NCBI RefSeq assembly: GCF_001270495.1
Contig: NZ_LGUR01000200.1
Coordinates: 62,001-126,000 of the forward strand
Origin: Streptomyces viridochromogenes
GTDB taxonomy: Bacteria > Actinomycetota > Actinomycetes > Streptomycetales > Streptomycetaceae
Direction: 5' to 3'
DNA length: 64,000 nt
In this document: positions 1-11,890 of the stretch, one piece after another
How positions within the stretch are numbered: the first letter of the stretch is position 1
Layout of the letters: the number at the start of each line of letters is the position of its first letter
Notes under the pieces: model-generated
Told to the model about the DNA's origin: nothing
The model's database searches: none
The model's input: only the letters and a program-made list of their open reading frames with translations
Made by a program: the position numbers and the translations under genes

Positions 1-50
1 AACCCCCGCCCCCTCCGTCAAGAGCTCAATGGCTCAAGAGCACCGGTGCG

Positions 51-2404
<2,354 letters not shown>

Positions 2405-2425
2405 GAGTCAGGTCCCTTCCTTACG

Positions 2426-4033
2426 TCACTTGGAGGCGGTGGTCGCCTTCGGGCCGACCGCCGCGTCCTCGCCGAGCAGCTTGCCGTCCGAGGTCTCGAA
2501 CTGCTTCTTGAACTCGACGATGGCGTCGGCGACGGCGGTGAGCGTGTCGTCCGACATCTTGCCGCCCTCCTTGATGGAGGTCATGAGGCCCTGCTCCTTG
2601 CGGTGCAGGTACTCCAGGAGCTCCTTCTCGAAGCGGCGGATGTCGACGACCGGCACCTCGTCCATCTTGCCGGTGGTACCGGCCCACACGGAGACGACCT
2701 GGTCCTCGGTGGACATCGGCTCGTACTGGGCCTGCTTCAGCAGCTCGACCATGCGCTGACCGCGCTCCAGCTGCGCCTTCGACGCGGCGTCCAGGTCGGA
2801 ACCGAAGGCGGCGAACGCCTCCAGCTCACGGAACTGGGCGAGGTCGACGCGCAGACGGCCGGAAACCTGCTTCATCGCCTTGTGCTGCGCGGAACCACCG
2901 ACTCGGGAGACGGAGATACCGACGTTCAGCGCGGGGCGCTGACCGGCGTTGAACAGGTCCGACTCCAGGAAGCACTGGCCGTCGGTGATGGAGATGACGT
3001 TGGTCGGGATGAACGCCGAGACGTCGTTGGCCTTGGTCTCGACGATCGGCAGACCGGTCATCGAGCCGGCGCCCATGTCGTCGGAGAGCTTCGCGCAGCG
3101 CTCCAGCAGACGGGAGTGCAGGTAGAAGACGTCACCCGGGTAGGCCTCACGGCCCGGCGGGCGGCGCAGCAGCAGGGACACGGCGCGGTAGGCGTCGGCC
3201 TGCTTCGAGAGGTCGTCGAAGATGATGAGGACGTGCTTGCCCTCGTACATCCACTGCTGACCGATGGCCGAACCGGTGTACGGCGCCAGGTACTTGAAGC
3301 CGGCCGGGTCGGACGCCGGGGCGGCGACGATGGTCGTGTACTCCAGCGCGCCGTTCTCCTCCAGCGCGCGGCGGACCGACGCGATCGTCGAGCCCTTCTG
3401 GCCGATGGCGACGTAGATGCAGCGGACCTGCTTGTTCGGGTCGCCGGTGCGCCAGTTGTCGCGCTGGTTGATGATCGTGTCGACGGCCAGGGCGGTCTTG
3501 CCGGTCTGACGGTCACCGATGATCAGCTGACGCTGGCCACGGCCGATCGGGGTCATCGCGTCGACGGCCTTGTAGCCGGTCTCCATCGGCTCGTGCACCG
3601 ACTTGCGCTGCATGACCGTGGGGGCCTGCAGCTCAAGGGCACGACGCCCGCTGGTCTCGATCTCGCCGAGGCCGTCGATCGGGTTGCCGAGCGGGTCGAC
3701 GACGCGGCCGAGGTAGCCCTCGCCGACGGCCACGGAGAGGACCTCACCGGTACGGGAGACCGGCTGACCCTCCTCGATGCCGCTGAACTCACCGAGGACG
3801 ATGGCGCCGATCTCGCGCTCTTCCAGGTTGAGCGCGAGGCCGAGGGTGCCGTCCTCGAACTTCAGCAGTTCGTTGGCCATGGCCGAGGGCAGGCCCTCGA
3901 CCTTCGCGATGCCGTCGCCGGCAAGGGTGACCGTACCGACCTCCTCGCGCGAGGCCGCGTCCGGCTTGTACGACTGGACGAAGTTCTCCAGCGCGTCCCG
4001 GATCTCCTCCGGCCGGATCGTGAGCTCCGCCAT
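2426..4033 (-). CDS. atpA: ATP synthase F1 subunit alpha
   Basis: This is the non-catalytic, nucleotide-binding alpha subunit of F1. It has a P-loop GDRQTGKT near residue 175 and the usual alpha-subunit N-terminal region that binds the delta subunit and the peripheral stalk. The reading frame stays open 26 codons further upstream. I place the start at the ATG at 4033 (protein beginning [10 protein letters not shown], 535 residues) because that is where homology to other alpha subunits begins and a purine-rich site (GGAG, GGGA) precedes it. It lies between atpH (126-base gap) and atpG (21-base gap). Confidence 0.96.
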   Translation of the reverse strand: MAELTIRPEEIRDALENFVQSYKPDAASREEVGTVTLAGDGIAKVEGLPSAMANELLKFEDGTLGLALNLEEREIGAIVLGEFSGIEEGQPVSRTGEVLSVAVGEGYLGRVVDPLGNPIDGLGEIETSGRRALELQAPTVMQRKSVHEPMETGYKAVDAMTPIGRGQRQLIIGDRQTGKTALAVDTIINQRDNWRTGDPNKQVRCIYVAIGQKGSTIASVRRALEENGALEYTTIVAAPASDPAGFKYLAPYTGSAIGQQWMYEGKHVLIIFDDLSKQADAYRAVSLLLRRPPGREAYPGDVFYLHSRLLERCAKLSDDMGAGSMTGLPIVETKANDVSAFIPTNVISITDGQCFLESDLFNAGQRPALNVGISVSRVGGSAQHKAMKQVSGRLRVDLAQFRELEAFAAFGSDLDAASKAQLERGQRMVELLKQAQYEPMSTEDQVVSVWAGTTGKMDEVPVVDIRRFEKELLEYLHRKEQGLMTSIKEGGKMSDDTLTAVADAIVEFKKQFETSDGKLLGEDAAVGPKATTASK

Positions 4034-4159
4034 CTGGGTTCCCTGCTCTCCTTGTTGGGCCCGAAGTTTCACTTTGGGGGTCTGGGGGCGACCCCCAGGA
4101 TTCTTCTGCACGGCCCAACCAGGGCCGTCGTAAGTACGTACTGCCTATTGAGTTGAGGC

Positions 4160-4975
4160 TCAGCTCGCCAGTCGGCGGCCGGCGTCCTCGATGCGGTCCG
4201 CGAGGGAGCCGTTGATGACCTCGTCACCGACCTGCACCCGGATTCCGCCGACGACCTCGGGGTCCACGTCGAGGTTGAGGTGCATCGGACGGCCGTAGAG
4301 CTTCGCGAGGGCGGCGCCCAGGCGCTGCTTCTGCGGGCCGCTCAGCGGTACCGCCGAGGTGACCACGGCCACCATGCGGTCCCGACGGTCGGCGGCGAGC
4401 TTGGACAGGGACTCCAGTCCCGTCTCCAGGCTACGTCCACGCGGCGCGGTCACAAGACGCGTGACCAGACGCTCGGTGGTCGCCTTGGCCCGGCCGCCGA
4501 GCAGGCTGCGCAGCAGCTCGCCCTTGGCCGTGCTCTTCGCGGCGCGGTTGGTCAGCGCGGCACGCAGCTCGGTGCTCGAGGAGACGATCCGGCCGAACCG
4601 GAACAGCTCGTCCTCGACCTCGTCGAGGTTGCCCGCCTTCTGCGCGGCGGTGAGGTCGGCGGTGCTCGCCAGCACCTCCAGCGCGTCCACCAGGTCGCGG
4701 GACTGCGACCAGCGGGAGCGCACCATGCCGGCCAGCAGATCGGCGGTGGCGCCGCCGACCTGGCCGCCGAGCAGGCGCTGAGCCAGCTCGGCCTTGGCCT
4801 CACCGGCCTGCGCCGGGTCGGTGAGGACCCGACGCAGCGACACCTCGCGGTCGAGCAGCGCGGTGACGGCGGCCAGCTCGTCGGCGAGCTTGGCCGCGTC
4901 GACGGACGTCGAATCCGTCAGCGCGTCGAGACGCTCACGTGCGGCTGCCAGGGCCTCGCGGCTCGCTCCGTTCAT
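4160..4975 (-). CDS. atpH: ATP synthase subunit delta
   Basis: This is the delta subunit, which joins the peripheral stalk (subunit b) to the top of the alpha3beta3 ring. At 271 residues it is about 90 residues longer than the E. coli protein; long delta subunits of this kind are normal in actinobacteria. The C-terminal part contains the family pattern around VGGIRVQVGDEVINGSLADR. Its ATG start overlaps the stop codon of atpF by four bases (ATGA), which implies translational coupling. Confidence 0.95.
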   Translation of the reverse strand: MNGASREALAAARERLDALTDSTSVDAAKLADELAAVTALLDREVSLRRVLTDPAQAGEAKAELAQRLLGGQVGGATADLLAGMVRSRWSQSRDLVDALEVLASTADLTAAQKAGNLDEVEDELFRFGRIVSSSTELRAALTNRAAKSTAKGELLRSLLGGRAKATTERLVTRLVTAPRGRSLETGLESLSKLAADRRDRMVAVVTSAVPLSGPQKQRLGAALAKLYGRPMHLNLDVDPEVVGGIRVQVGDEVINGSLADRIEDAGRRLAS

Positions 4976-5514
4976 CGCGCGGCCTCGGCCTTCTCCTCGA
5001 GGTCCTCGAGGAAGCGGTCGATGACACGGCTCTGCCGGGCGTGGTCCTCCAGGGACTCACCGACGAGCTTGCCGGCCAGTTCGGTGGCGAGCTTGCCGAC
5101 GTCCTGGCGCAGCGCGGACGCGGCGGCCTTGCGGTCGGCCTCGATCTGGGCGTGACCGGCGGCGACGATCTCCTCGCGCTGCCGCTGGCCTTCCGCGCGC
5201 ATCTCGGCGATGAGCGTGGCGCCCTGCTCCTGCGCCTCCTGGCGCAGACGCGCGGCCTCGTGCCGGGCCTCGGCGAGCTGGGCCTTGTACTGCTCGAGGA
5301 CGCTCTGGGCCTCGGTCTGCGCGGCCTCGGCCTTCTCGATACCGCCCTCGATGGCCTCGCGACGCTGTTCCAGAACCTTGTTGATGTTCGGGAGGAGCTT
5401 CTTGGCGAGGAAGCCGAAGACGATGACGAAGGCGAGGAGGCCGATGACAAGCTCAGGGATCGGCGGGACGAGAGGGTTCTCCCCCTCGCTCGCCGCGATG
5501 AGCAGCTGGCTCAT
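4972..5514 (-). CDS. atpF: ATP synthase F0 subunit b
   Basis: This is subunit b of the peripheral stalk. It has one N-terminal membrane helix (about residues 20-42, rich in L, V, I and F). A long charged coiled-coil region full of A, E, Q, K and R follows (residues 50-180), reaches up the side of F1 and holds the stator. The 180-residue length is typical for Streptomyces. It overlaps atpH by four bases and starts 41 bases after atpE. Confidence 0.96.
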   Translation of the reverse strand: MSQLLIAASEGENPLVPPIPELVIGLLAFVIVFGFLAKKLLPNINKVLEQRREAIEGGIEKAEAAQTEAQSVLEQYKAQLAEARHEAARLRQEAQEQGATLIAEMRAEGQRQREEIVAAGHAQIEADRKAAASALRQDVGKLATELAGKLVGESLEDHARQSRVIDRFLEDLEEKAEAAR

Positions 5515-5555
5515 GTGAGTGCCTTTCGTCTAGTCGGCTGGACTGGTGTGGTGGA

Positions 5556-5804
<249 letters not shown>

Positions 5805-5861
5805 TTACGGACCGGTGGGGGTTGGCCACCGGACGATCTGTGGAGGTGGGAGGGCGTTGGC

Positions 5862-6689
5862 TCAGTGGTGCTCGGCGAGAGCGCCCTGAATGTAGGTGCA
5901 CGTCAGCAGGACGAACACGTACGCCTGAAGGGCCTGGATGAACAGCTCGAAGGCGGTCATCACGATGACCATCACGAACGAGACACCCGCGTAGGCGATG
6001 CCGAAGCCGTTCAGCATGTACCAGCTGGCGATCGTGAACAGCAGCAGCAGGGTGTGACCCGCGAACATGTTCGCGAAGAGTCGCACGGCGTGGGTGAACG
6101 GCCGGATCAGCAGGTTCGAGAAGAGCTCGATCAGCATGGCCAGCGGCAGCACCGCACCGAGCGACTTGTCGTAGCCGGTGACGTTCTTCCAGAAGCCGAC
6201 GAAGCCGTGCCGCTTGAAGGTCAGGGACACCCACAGGATGTAGACGATCAGCGCCAGGACCAGCGGGTACGAGATGATCGAGGTGACCGGGAACTGGGCG
6301 AGCGGGATGATCGACCAGAGGTTCAGCATCCAGACGAAGAAGAAGAGCGAGACGACGAGCGGTACGTACTTCTCGCCTTCCTTCTTGCCGATGGTCTCGT
6401 AGACGACACCGCGCCGGATGAAGTCGTAGCCCGCCTCGGCGACCATCTGGAGCTTGCCCGGGACCACCTGCGGCCTGCGGAAGGCGGCCCAGAAGAAGCC
6501 CACGATGATGATCGAGCCGAGCAGCGCCAGCAGCATCGTCTTGTTGAAGTACACGTTGCTGTCGCCGTCACCCCACAGGGGCTGGAACATGAACGAGTGC
6601 AGGCCCGGGGACACATCGGCGAAGCCACACCCGTCGAAGAGGTGGCAGTTGGTGTCGAAGGCGAGCACCTGCGTCGGGTCAGCACTCAC
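5862..6689 (-). CDS. atpB: ATP synthase F0 subunit a
   Basis: This is subunit a, which forms the two proton half-channels next to the c ring. It is strongly hydrophobic with five to six membrane helices. It carries the conserved arginine in the AVRLFANMFAGH segment that interacts with the c-subunit carboxylate. The open frame extends 12 codons further upstream, but I place the start at the GTG at 6689 (275 residues) because an ideal AAGGAG lies six bases before it. The 225 bases before it (6690-6914, towards atpI) show no other gene and may hold an internal promoter. Confidence 0.94.
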   Translation of the reverse strand: MSADPTQVLAFDTNCHLFDGCGFADVSPGLHSFMFQPLWGDGDSNVYFNKTMLLALLGSIIIVGFFWAAFRRPQVVPGKLQMVAEAGYDFIRRGVVYETIGKKEGEKYVPLVVSLFFFVWMLNLWSIIPLAQFPVTSIISYPLVLALIVYILWVSLTFKRHGFVGFWKNVTGYDKSLGAVLPLAMLIELFSNLLIRPFTHAVRLFANMFAGHTLLLLFTIASWYMLNGFGIAYAGVSFVMVIVMTAFELFIQALQAYVFVLLTCTYIQGALAEHH

Positions 6690-6914
6690 CGCGGGCTCCT
6701 TCAGCGTGGCGCATAGGTACGGCAACCTCGTTGTGTCGGCGCGGCGCGCAGCCGCGGTTCGGCACGGGACTGGTGTTACGGATGTGGGGGCGGCTGGGGG
6801 GCATCTCGCCTCGCGATTGAGCAGGCGTCAGCTCAGATGCCCGCGCCCGCGATGCCGCAGTTGGCACCGGACGATAGCAGGACTTCTCGAGCGCCCTTAT
6901 CCCGCCCCTACCTC

Positions 6915-7361
6915 TCACGACGAGTGCCCCGTCTTTTCGGGCTTGTCACCCTTCGAGGGGGTGCCCGAATCGGGTTCAACGTAGAGGATCTTGGCCTTCA
7001 TGTGGGCGCGCGTCTGCATGGCGATCCACACGAGAGTGCCGGCGAGCAAGGTGAACGCGAAGGCTCGCGGATGGAACAGCGTCGTGTTCTTGAACGCGGC
7101 CATGAAGATGAACAGCAGCAGGATCTGCGCCGCGTACAGCATCAGGCCCATCGCCTGGAACAGATGCGGAAGCGATTTGGCAGTGCGTTGCAGAACGTAG
7201 AGGCCGAGTCCCATGAAGAGGATCACGACCACCGTCGCGACGACAGCCCCGACCGCCCCCTTGCCACCGGCGACCACCCCGCTGACGACGGCTGCGACAG
7301 CGCCGACGGCGGCTGTGGGCACAGCGGCCTGGAGCAGGATCCGGGCGTCATTGGACGGCAT
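6915..7361 (-). CDS. atpI: AtpI-like membrane protein at head of atp operon
   Basis: This is a 148-residue integral membrane protein with four predicted hydrophobic helices, in the position of AtpI, the accessory protein linked to c-ring assembly and often first in atp operons. Sequence conservation in this family is poor, so the call rests mainly on position, size and hydrophobicity. The frame is open 32 codons upstream. The ATG at 7361 (MPSNDARILL) is preferred because GGAG lies eight bases before it. The C-terminal tail (residues 130-148) is polar and lysine-rich. Confidence 0.8.
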   Translation of the reverse strand: MPSNDARILLQAAVPTAAVGAVAAVVSGVVAGGKGAVGAVVATVVVILFMGLGLYVLQRTAKSLPHLFQAMGLMLYAAQILLLFIFMAAFKNTTLFHPRAFAFTLLAGTLVWIAMQTRAHMKAKILYVEPDSGTPSKGDKPEKTGHSS

Positions 7362-7541
7362 GGCGGCAACTCCGCTTTCACGGTGGGGGCAGGGTGTCGT
7401 CATGGACGAGCGTAGTCCCGGGTGGAGAGAGAACCTCACGCCGGTGGACCGTCGCACTACGGTCCTTCGGCTCTATCCGGGGGTTCTCGTGAACCGTATC
7501 ACAAACTATTTGATGAGGTCTTTACCTGGGGTGTGTGCTCG

Positions 7542-7563
7542 GTGTCACACATGAGAGTGACAC
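7542..7563. promoter_or_regulatory. Inverted repeat upstream of the atp operon
   Basis: GTGTCAC and GTGACAC form a perfect 7-bp inverted repeat with an 8-base spacer, about 180 bases upstream of the atpI start. It lies in the 324-base gap between atpI and the WecA-like gene, where the atp promoter should be. A symmetric site of this type could bind a dimeric regulator. I do not know which one. Confidence 0.4.
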
Positions 7564-7603
7564 TGCGCGTCTGTGCAGAATCCCAGCCGACTTGTCTGGT
7601 ATT

Positions 7604-7620
7604 GGGGAACTTCGTTCCCC
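7604..7620 (-). terminator. Hairpin after the WecA-like gene
   Basis: GGGGAAC and GTTCCCC form a perfect 7-bp stem with a 3-base loop, 65 bases past the stop of the WecA/TagO-like gene. There is no clear T run. It separates that gene from the atp operon promoter region. Confidence 0.55.
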
Positions 7621-7685
7621 CATGACTTGGCAATGCTCTAGTCAGATTCTTACCTTGACCGCGCTCTTACCTTGACCCTCGGCCG

Positions 7686-9038
7686 TCAGCGGGACGATCC
7701 GGCCTTGCGCCGGTCCAGGAAGCGCGAACGGGCGCCGATGGCGGTCGCGCCGTTGACTCCCGCGACCCCCGCGGCGACCGGGGTGCGCGGTTCCTCCTCG
7801 GGCAGGGAGTCCGCCGGGGTCTCGGCGGCAGCGGTCTGCGGCGTGGTGGCCGCGGGCTCGGCGACGACCTGGCGGCGGCGGTAGCGCGGCGGCACGATGG
7901 CCTCGGCCCAGCGGGGGGCGCGCGGCGTGAAGCGCGGGAGCAGCAGCAGACCCAGACCGATGGCGCTGAGGAACACCACGCTGAGCACGATCCACATGGA
8001 CGCCGAGTTCACGGAGTAGGCGAGCGCGCCGAAGGCGATCAGGGCCGACCAGAAGTACATGATCAGCACCGCGCGGCTGTGCGAGTGACCGATCTCCAGC
8101 AGGCGGTGGTGCAGGTGCCCGCGGTCGGCGGCGAACGGCGACTGGCCGCGCCAGGTGCGGCGGACGATGGCCAGCACCAGGTCGGCGGCCGGGATCGCGA
8201 TGATCGTCAGGGGCAGCAGCAGCGGGATGTAGACGGGCACCGTCTGGTGCACGGCCTCCTTCTCGGAGCCGGCGAACAGCTTCAGCGCGTCCGGGTCGAC
8301 CTGACCGGTGATGGAGATGGCGCCCGCGGCGAGGACCAGGCCGATCAGCATCGAGCCGGAGTCGCCCATGAAGATCCGCGCCGGGTGCATGTTGTGCGGC
8401 AGGAAGCCCAGGCACATGCCCATCAGGATCGCCGCGAACAGGGTGGCGGGGGCGGCGGCCTCGATGCCGTACGACACCCAGACCCGGTAGGCGTAGAGGA
8501 AGAACGCGGCCGAGGCGATGCACACCATGCCGGCCGCGAGGCCGTCCAGGCCGTCGACGAAGTTGACCGCGTTGATGGTGATGACGACGAGCGCGACCGT
8601 CAGCAGGGTGCCCTGCCACTGGGTCAGGGCGACCGAGCCGAAACCCGGGATGGGCAGCCACAGGATCGTCAGACCCTGCATGACCATGACGCCGGCGGCG
8701 ATCATCTGGCCGCCCAGCTTGATCAGGGCGTCGATCTCGAACTTGTCGTCCAGCACACCGATCAGCCAGATCAGCGCCGCTCCGGAGAGCAGCGCCCGCG
8801 GTTCGTTGGACTTCTCGAAGACCGCGCTGAGGTTGGTGAGGTGGTCGGCGACCAGCAGGCCCGCGCACAGGCCGAAGAACATCGCGATCCCGCCGAGCCG
8901 CGGAGTGGGTTCCCGGTGCACGTCACGTGCCCGGATCTCCGGCATCGCCCCGGCCACGATCGCGAACTTACGTACCGGCCCTGTCAGCAGATACGTCACC
9001 GCGGCCGTGATGCAGAGCGTCAGCAGGTATTCACGCAC
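7686..9038 (-). CDS. Undecaprenyl-phosphate glycosyl-1-phosphate transferase (MraY/WecA/TagO family)
   Basis: This membrane enzyme moves a sugar-1-phosphate from a UDP-sugar to undecaprenyl phosphate, the first lipid-linked step of wall teichoic acid or other cell-wall glycan synthesis. It has about eleven hydrophobic helices. Family motifs are visible: the DD pair in GVLDDKFEIDALIKLGGQ, NAVNFVDGLDGLAAG, and the histidine-rich RGHLHHRLLEIGHS loop. A hydrophilic C-terminal extension of about 70 residues follows. The frame opens four codons earlier at a GTG, but the GTG at 9038 has a better GGGGA site five bases away. The exact donor sugar cannot be read from the sequence. Confidence 0.88.
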   Translation of the reverse strand: MREYLLTLCITAAVTYLLTGPVRKFAIVAGAMPEIRARDVHREPTPRLGGIAMFFGLCAGLLVADHLTNLSAVFEKSNEPRALLSGAALIWLIGVLDDKFEIDALIKLGGQMIAAGVMVMQGLTILWLPIPGFGSVALTQWQGTLLTVALVVITINAVNFVDGLDGLAAGMVCIASAAFFLYAYRVWVSYGIEAAAPATLFAAILMGMCLGFLPHNMHPARIFMGDSGSMLIGLVLAAGAISITGQVDPDALKLFAGSEKEAVHQTVPVYIPLLLPLTIIAIPAADLVLAIVRRTWRGQSPFAADRGHLHHRLLEIGHSHSRAVLIMYFWSALIAFGALAYSVNSASMWIVLSVVFLSAIGLGLLLLPRFTPRAPRWAEAIVPPRYRRRQVVAEPAATTPQTAAAETPADSLPEEEPRTPVAAGVAGVNGATAIGARSRFLDRRKAGSSR

Positions 9039-9090
9039 GGGCTTCCCCACAGGTCTCGCTGGCCATCACAGCCCCACACCCTAGCGACGG

Positions 9091-9113
9091 ACACATACGC
9101 GACGCATATGTGT
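9091..9113. promoter_or_regulatory. Inverted repeat between glyA and the WecA-like gene
   Basis: ACACATA and TATGTGT form a 7-bp inverted repeat with a 9-base spacer in the 139 bases between the two minus-strand genes. A nearby CCCCACA can also pair with the extended right arm TGTGGGG. It could be a terminator for glyA or an operator for the downstream gene; the sequence does not decide. Confidence 0.3.
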
Positions 9114-9177
9114 GGGGACTTTCGGGTAGCGACGATGGTTGCACGCGTGGCTGTGTCGCAGGTGCGTCTACCCCGCC

Positions 9178-10416
9178 TCAGCCGGGATACGGCGGAAATC
9201 TACCGGCCAGCTCCCGCACTTCTTCACGGGCCTTCTGGCTCTCGGTCTCCCCGCGCAGCACCCCCGCCAGCAGCGCGGCGAGCCACGCCATCTCCCCCTC
9301 CCCCATGCCCTGGGTGGTCACGGCCGCCGTACCGAGCCGCAGGCCCCGGGCGTCTCCGTGCGGCAGCGCGCAGCAGTCCAGCACCATTCCGGCCGCCGCG
9401 AGCCGGCCGCGTGCGTCACGGCCGTCGACGCCGAGCGGTGCCGGGTCTGCGGTGATGAGGTGGGTGTCGGTCCCGCCGGTGGTGACGACGAGCCCCTCCG
9501 CGGCCAGCCCGGCCGCGAGCATCCGGGCGTTGGCGACCACCTGATGGGCGTACGCGGCGAACGCCGGTGTTGCCGCCTCGCCGAACGCGACGGCCTTTGC
9601 GGCGATCGTGTGCATCTGGGCGCCGCCCTGGGTGAACGGGAAGACGGCGCGGTCGATCCGCTCGGCGAGGTCCGAGCCGCACAGGATCATGCCGCCGCGC
9701 GGTCCCCGCAGCACCTTGTGCGTGGTGGCGCACACCACATCGGCGTACGGCACCGGATTCGGCGCCGCTCCCCCGGCGACGAGCCCCATGGGGTGGGCGG
9801 CGTCGGCGATGAGATACGCGCCCACCTCGTCGGCGATGTCGCGGAAGAAGGCGTAGTCGATGTGGCGGGGGTAGGCGATGGACCCGCACACGATCGCCTT
9901 GGGCCGATGGTTGCGAGCCAGCGTCCGCACCTGGTCGTAGTCGATGAGCCCGGTCTCGGCGTCCACCCCGTAGCCCACGAAGTCGAACCAGCGCCCGGAG
10001 AAGTTGGCGGGCGAGCCGTGCGTGAGGTGCCCGCCGTACGGCAGCCCGAGGGCCAGGACGGTGTCGCCGGGCCGCAGCAGCGCGGCGTACGCGGCGAGGA
10101 CGGCCGACGACCCCGAGTGCGACTGCACGTTGGCGTGCTCGGCCCCGAACAGCGCCTTGGCCCGCTCCACGGCGAGCCGCTCGGCGACGTCGACCATCTC
10201 GCAGCCACCGTGGTACCGGGCGCCCGGATACCCCTCCGCGTACTTGTTGGCGAGCGGCGACCCCAGCGCCGCCAGCACGGCGGGCGAGGTGAAGTTCTCG
10301 GCAGCGACGAGCTGGAGCGTCGTCGCCTGCCGGTCGGACTCCCCGAGCAGGATGTCGGCGAGCTCAGGGTCCTGACGGCGCAGGACATCGGCCTCGAGGG
10401 TATGGGTGACCGACAT
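9178..10416 (-). CDS. glyA: Serine hydroxymethyltransferase family protein
   Basis: This is a pyridoxal-phosphate enzyme of the serine hydroxymethyltransferase family, which interconverts serine and glycine and feeds one-carbon units into tetrahydrofolate. The 412 residues cover the whole fold. The PLP lysine lies in ATTHKVLRGPRGG (about residue 230), and the substrate-binding ANKYAEGYPGARYHGGCE and SHSGSSA segments are present. The family more often has TTHKTLRGPRGG, so the residue after the lysine differs slightly. Streptomyces often carry more than one SHMT, so this may be a paralogue rather than the main GlyA. The ATG start has GGAG seven bases upstream. Next transcribed is the WecA-like gene after a 139-base gap. 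Confidence 0.87.
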   Translation of the reverse strand: MSVTHTLEADVLRRQDPELADILLGESDRQATTLQLVAAENFTSPAVLAALGSPLANKYAEGYPGARYHGGCEMVDVAERLAVERAKALFGAEHANVQSHSGSSAVLAAYAALLRPGDTVLALGLPYGGHLTHGSPANFSGRWFDFVGYGVDAETGLIDYDQVRTLARNHRPKAIVCGSIAYPRHIDYAFFRDIADEVGAYLIADAAHPMGLVAGGAAPNPVPYADVVCATTHKVLRGPRGGMILCGSDLAERIDRAVFPFTQGGAQMHTIAAKAVAFGEAATPAFAAYAHQVVANARMLAAGLAAEGLVVTTGGTDTHLITADPAPLGVDGRDARGRLAAAGMVLDCCALPHGDARGLRLGTAAVTTQGMGEGEMAWLAALLAGVLRGETESQKAREEVRELAGRFPPYPG

Positions 10417-10513
10417 GATGGGCTCCGGGCGTGCGTCGACGATGACGTACGTCCAATGTAGGCCGGGGACGCCAGACCCGCCCGGCGTTGCCCCACTCCG
10501 AACACATCCCGCG

Positions 10514-11194
10514 TCACGCCCGCGCGGGAACCCCCGTCAGCACCGTCACCACCGGATCCAGCGCCTCATGTATCTCGTCCCCCACCGACCGGAAAAACGT
10601 CAACGGTGCCCCATACGGGTCATACACCTCGTCCGCCTCCGCCGTCGGCGCAAGCAGCCACCCGCGTAGAGCCGCCGCCGCACGCACCAGGGCGCGTGCG
10701 CGGAAGACCACGCCCTCCTCCAGGGCAGGGAGCGTCGCGGGGTCTATGGCCTTCACCAGGCGGGTGAACTCCTTGAGGGTGAAGGTGCGCAGGCCCGCCG
10801 AATGGCCCATGGAGATGACCTGGGCGCGGTGGTCGCGGGTGGCGGTCAGGACCAGGTCGGCGCGGATGACGTGTTCGTCGAGGAGTTCGCGGCCGACGAA
10901 GTCGGAGGCGTCCGCGCCGAAGTCGGCGAGGACCGTCTCCGCGTTGGACTCCATGGGCGCGCCCTCGTGGCCCCAGGTGCCCGCGCTCTCCACGATCAGC
11001 CCGCCGCCGAGCACACCGAGCCGCTGCGCCACGAAATGACGGGTCAGCCGCTCGGTGATCGGCGAGCGGCACACGTTGCCGGTGCTGACGTGGAGGATGC
11101 GGAAGCTGTCGCGCGGGAGGCCCACGAAGGTCGTCGTGATCTCCGCCGCGCTTTCCCCGTTGCCTATGCCACGCCCCGCTTCAGGGGCTGTCAA
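10514..11194 (-). CDS. Low-molecular-weight tyrosine phosphatase-like protein with Ser in place of the catalytic Cys
   Basis: The fold is recognisable from the N-terminal loop FRILHVSTGNVCRSPITERL, which corresponds to the CX5R phosphate-binding loop of low-molecular-weight protein tyrosine phosphatases. The usual nucleophilic cysteine at the first loop position is serine here (AGC codon at 11084-11086), while the loop Arg and the following Ser-Pro are kept. Without the cysteine the normal phosphatase mechanism should not work, so the protein may bind phosphorylated ligands or have another role. At 226 residues it is longer than the 150-160 of classic members, with an extended C-terminal half. 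Its ATG overlaps the stop of the threonylcarbamoyl-AMP synthase gene by four bases, so the two are translationally coupled. Confidence 0.8.
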   Translation of the reverse strand: MTAPEAGRGIGNGESAAEITTTFVGLPRDSFRILHVSTGNVCRSPITERLTRHFVAQRLGVLGGGLIVESAGTWGHEGAPMESNAETVLADFGADASDFVGRELLDEHVIRADLVLTATRDHRAQVISMGHSAGLRTFTLKEFTRLVKAIDPATLPALEEGVVFRARALVRAAAALRGWLLAPTAEADEVYDPYGAPLTFFRSVGDEIHEALDPVVTVLTGVPARA

Positions 11195-11838
11195 TTGGCC
11201 ACCTCGAGGTCGGGTACGACCTTCCGCAGCTCGTCCGCGGAGATCGCGCCCGCGCGCAGGAGGAGGGGCACTTCGCGCGTCACGTCGACGATCGACGACG
11301 GGACGTTGCCGGGGGTCGGGCCGCCGTCCAGGTAGACGGAGACCGAGTCGCCGAGCATCTCCTGGGCGGCGTCACAGTCCTCGGGCGCGGGGTGGCCCGT
11401 CAGGTTCGCCGACGACACGGCCATGGGACCGACCTCCGTCAGCAGCTCGATGGCGACCGGGTGGAGGGGCATCCGCACGGCGACCGTGCCCCGCGTGTCC
11501 CCCAGGTCCCACTGCAGCGACGGCTGGTGCTTGGCGACCAGCGTCAGCGCGCCCGGCCAGAACGCGTCGACCAGCTCCCAGGCCAGCTCGGAGAAGTCCG
11601 TGACGAGACCGTGGAGCGTGTTCGGGGAGCCGATCAGGACAGGAGTGGGCATGTTGCGGCCCCGCCCCTTGGCCTCCAGCAGGTCGCCGACGGCCTCCTT
11701 GGTGAACGCGTCGGCGCCGATGCCGTACACCGTGTCGGTCGGGAGGACCACGAGCTCGCCACGGCGGACGGCGGACGCGGCCTCACGCAGACCCGTCGTG
11801 CGGTCGGTCGCGTCGTTGGTGTCGTATCGCCGTGCCAT
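11191..11838 (-). CDS. Threonylcarbamoyl-AMP synthase (Sua5/YciO/YrdC family)
   Basis: This enzyme makes threonylcarbamoyl-adenylate from threonine, bicarbonate and ATP, the first step of the t6A37 modification of tRNAs that read ANN codons. The 215 residues form a single YrdC domain. The conserved pattern TDTVYGIGADAF near residue 35 and the SSANLTGHPAP segment near residue 140 are clear. It stands between prmC (52-base gap) and the phosphatase-like gene (ATGA overlap). That places it with translation and tRNA functions: prfA, prmC and this gene read in one direction as a likely operon. Confidence 0.92.
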   Translation of the reverse strand: MARRYDTNDATDRTTGLREAASAVRRGELVVLPTDTVYGIGADAFTKEAVGDLLEAKGRGRNMPTPVLIGSPNTLHGLVTDFSELAWELVDAFWPGALTLVAKHQPSLQWDLGDTRGTVAVRMPLHPVAIELLTEVGPMAVSSANLTGHPAPEDCDAAQEMLGDSVSVYLDGGPTPGNVPSSIVDVTREVPLLLRAGAISADELRKVVPDLEVAN

Positions 11839-11890
11839 ATCTAGCGGGCCTCCTCGTACACGTACTGCGGGATCGAAGTCGGGGCGGTGG

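Noticed and set aside
1..50. Start of atpC at the left edge
   Set aside because: The 50 bases past atpD contain no start codon with a ribosome binding site on the minus strand; the gene should begin outside the window.
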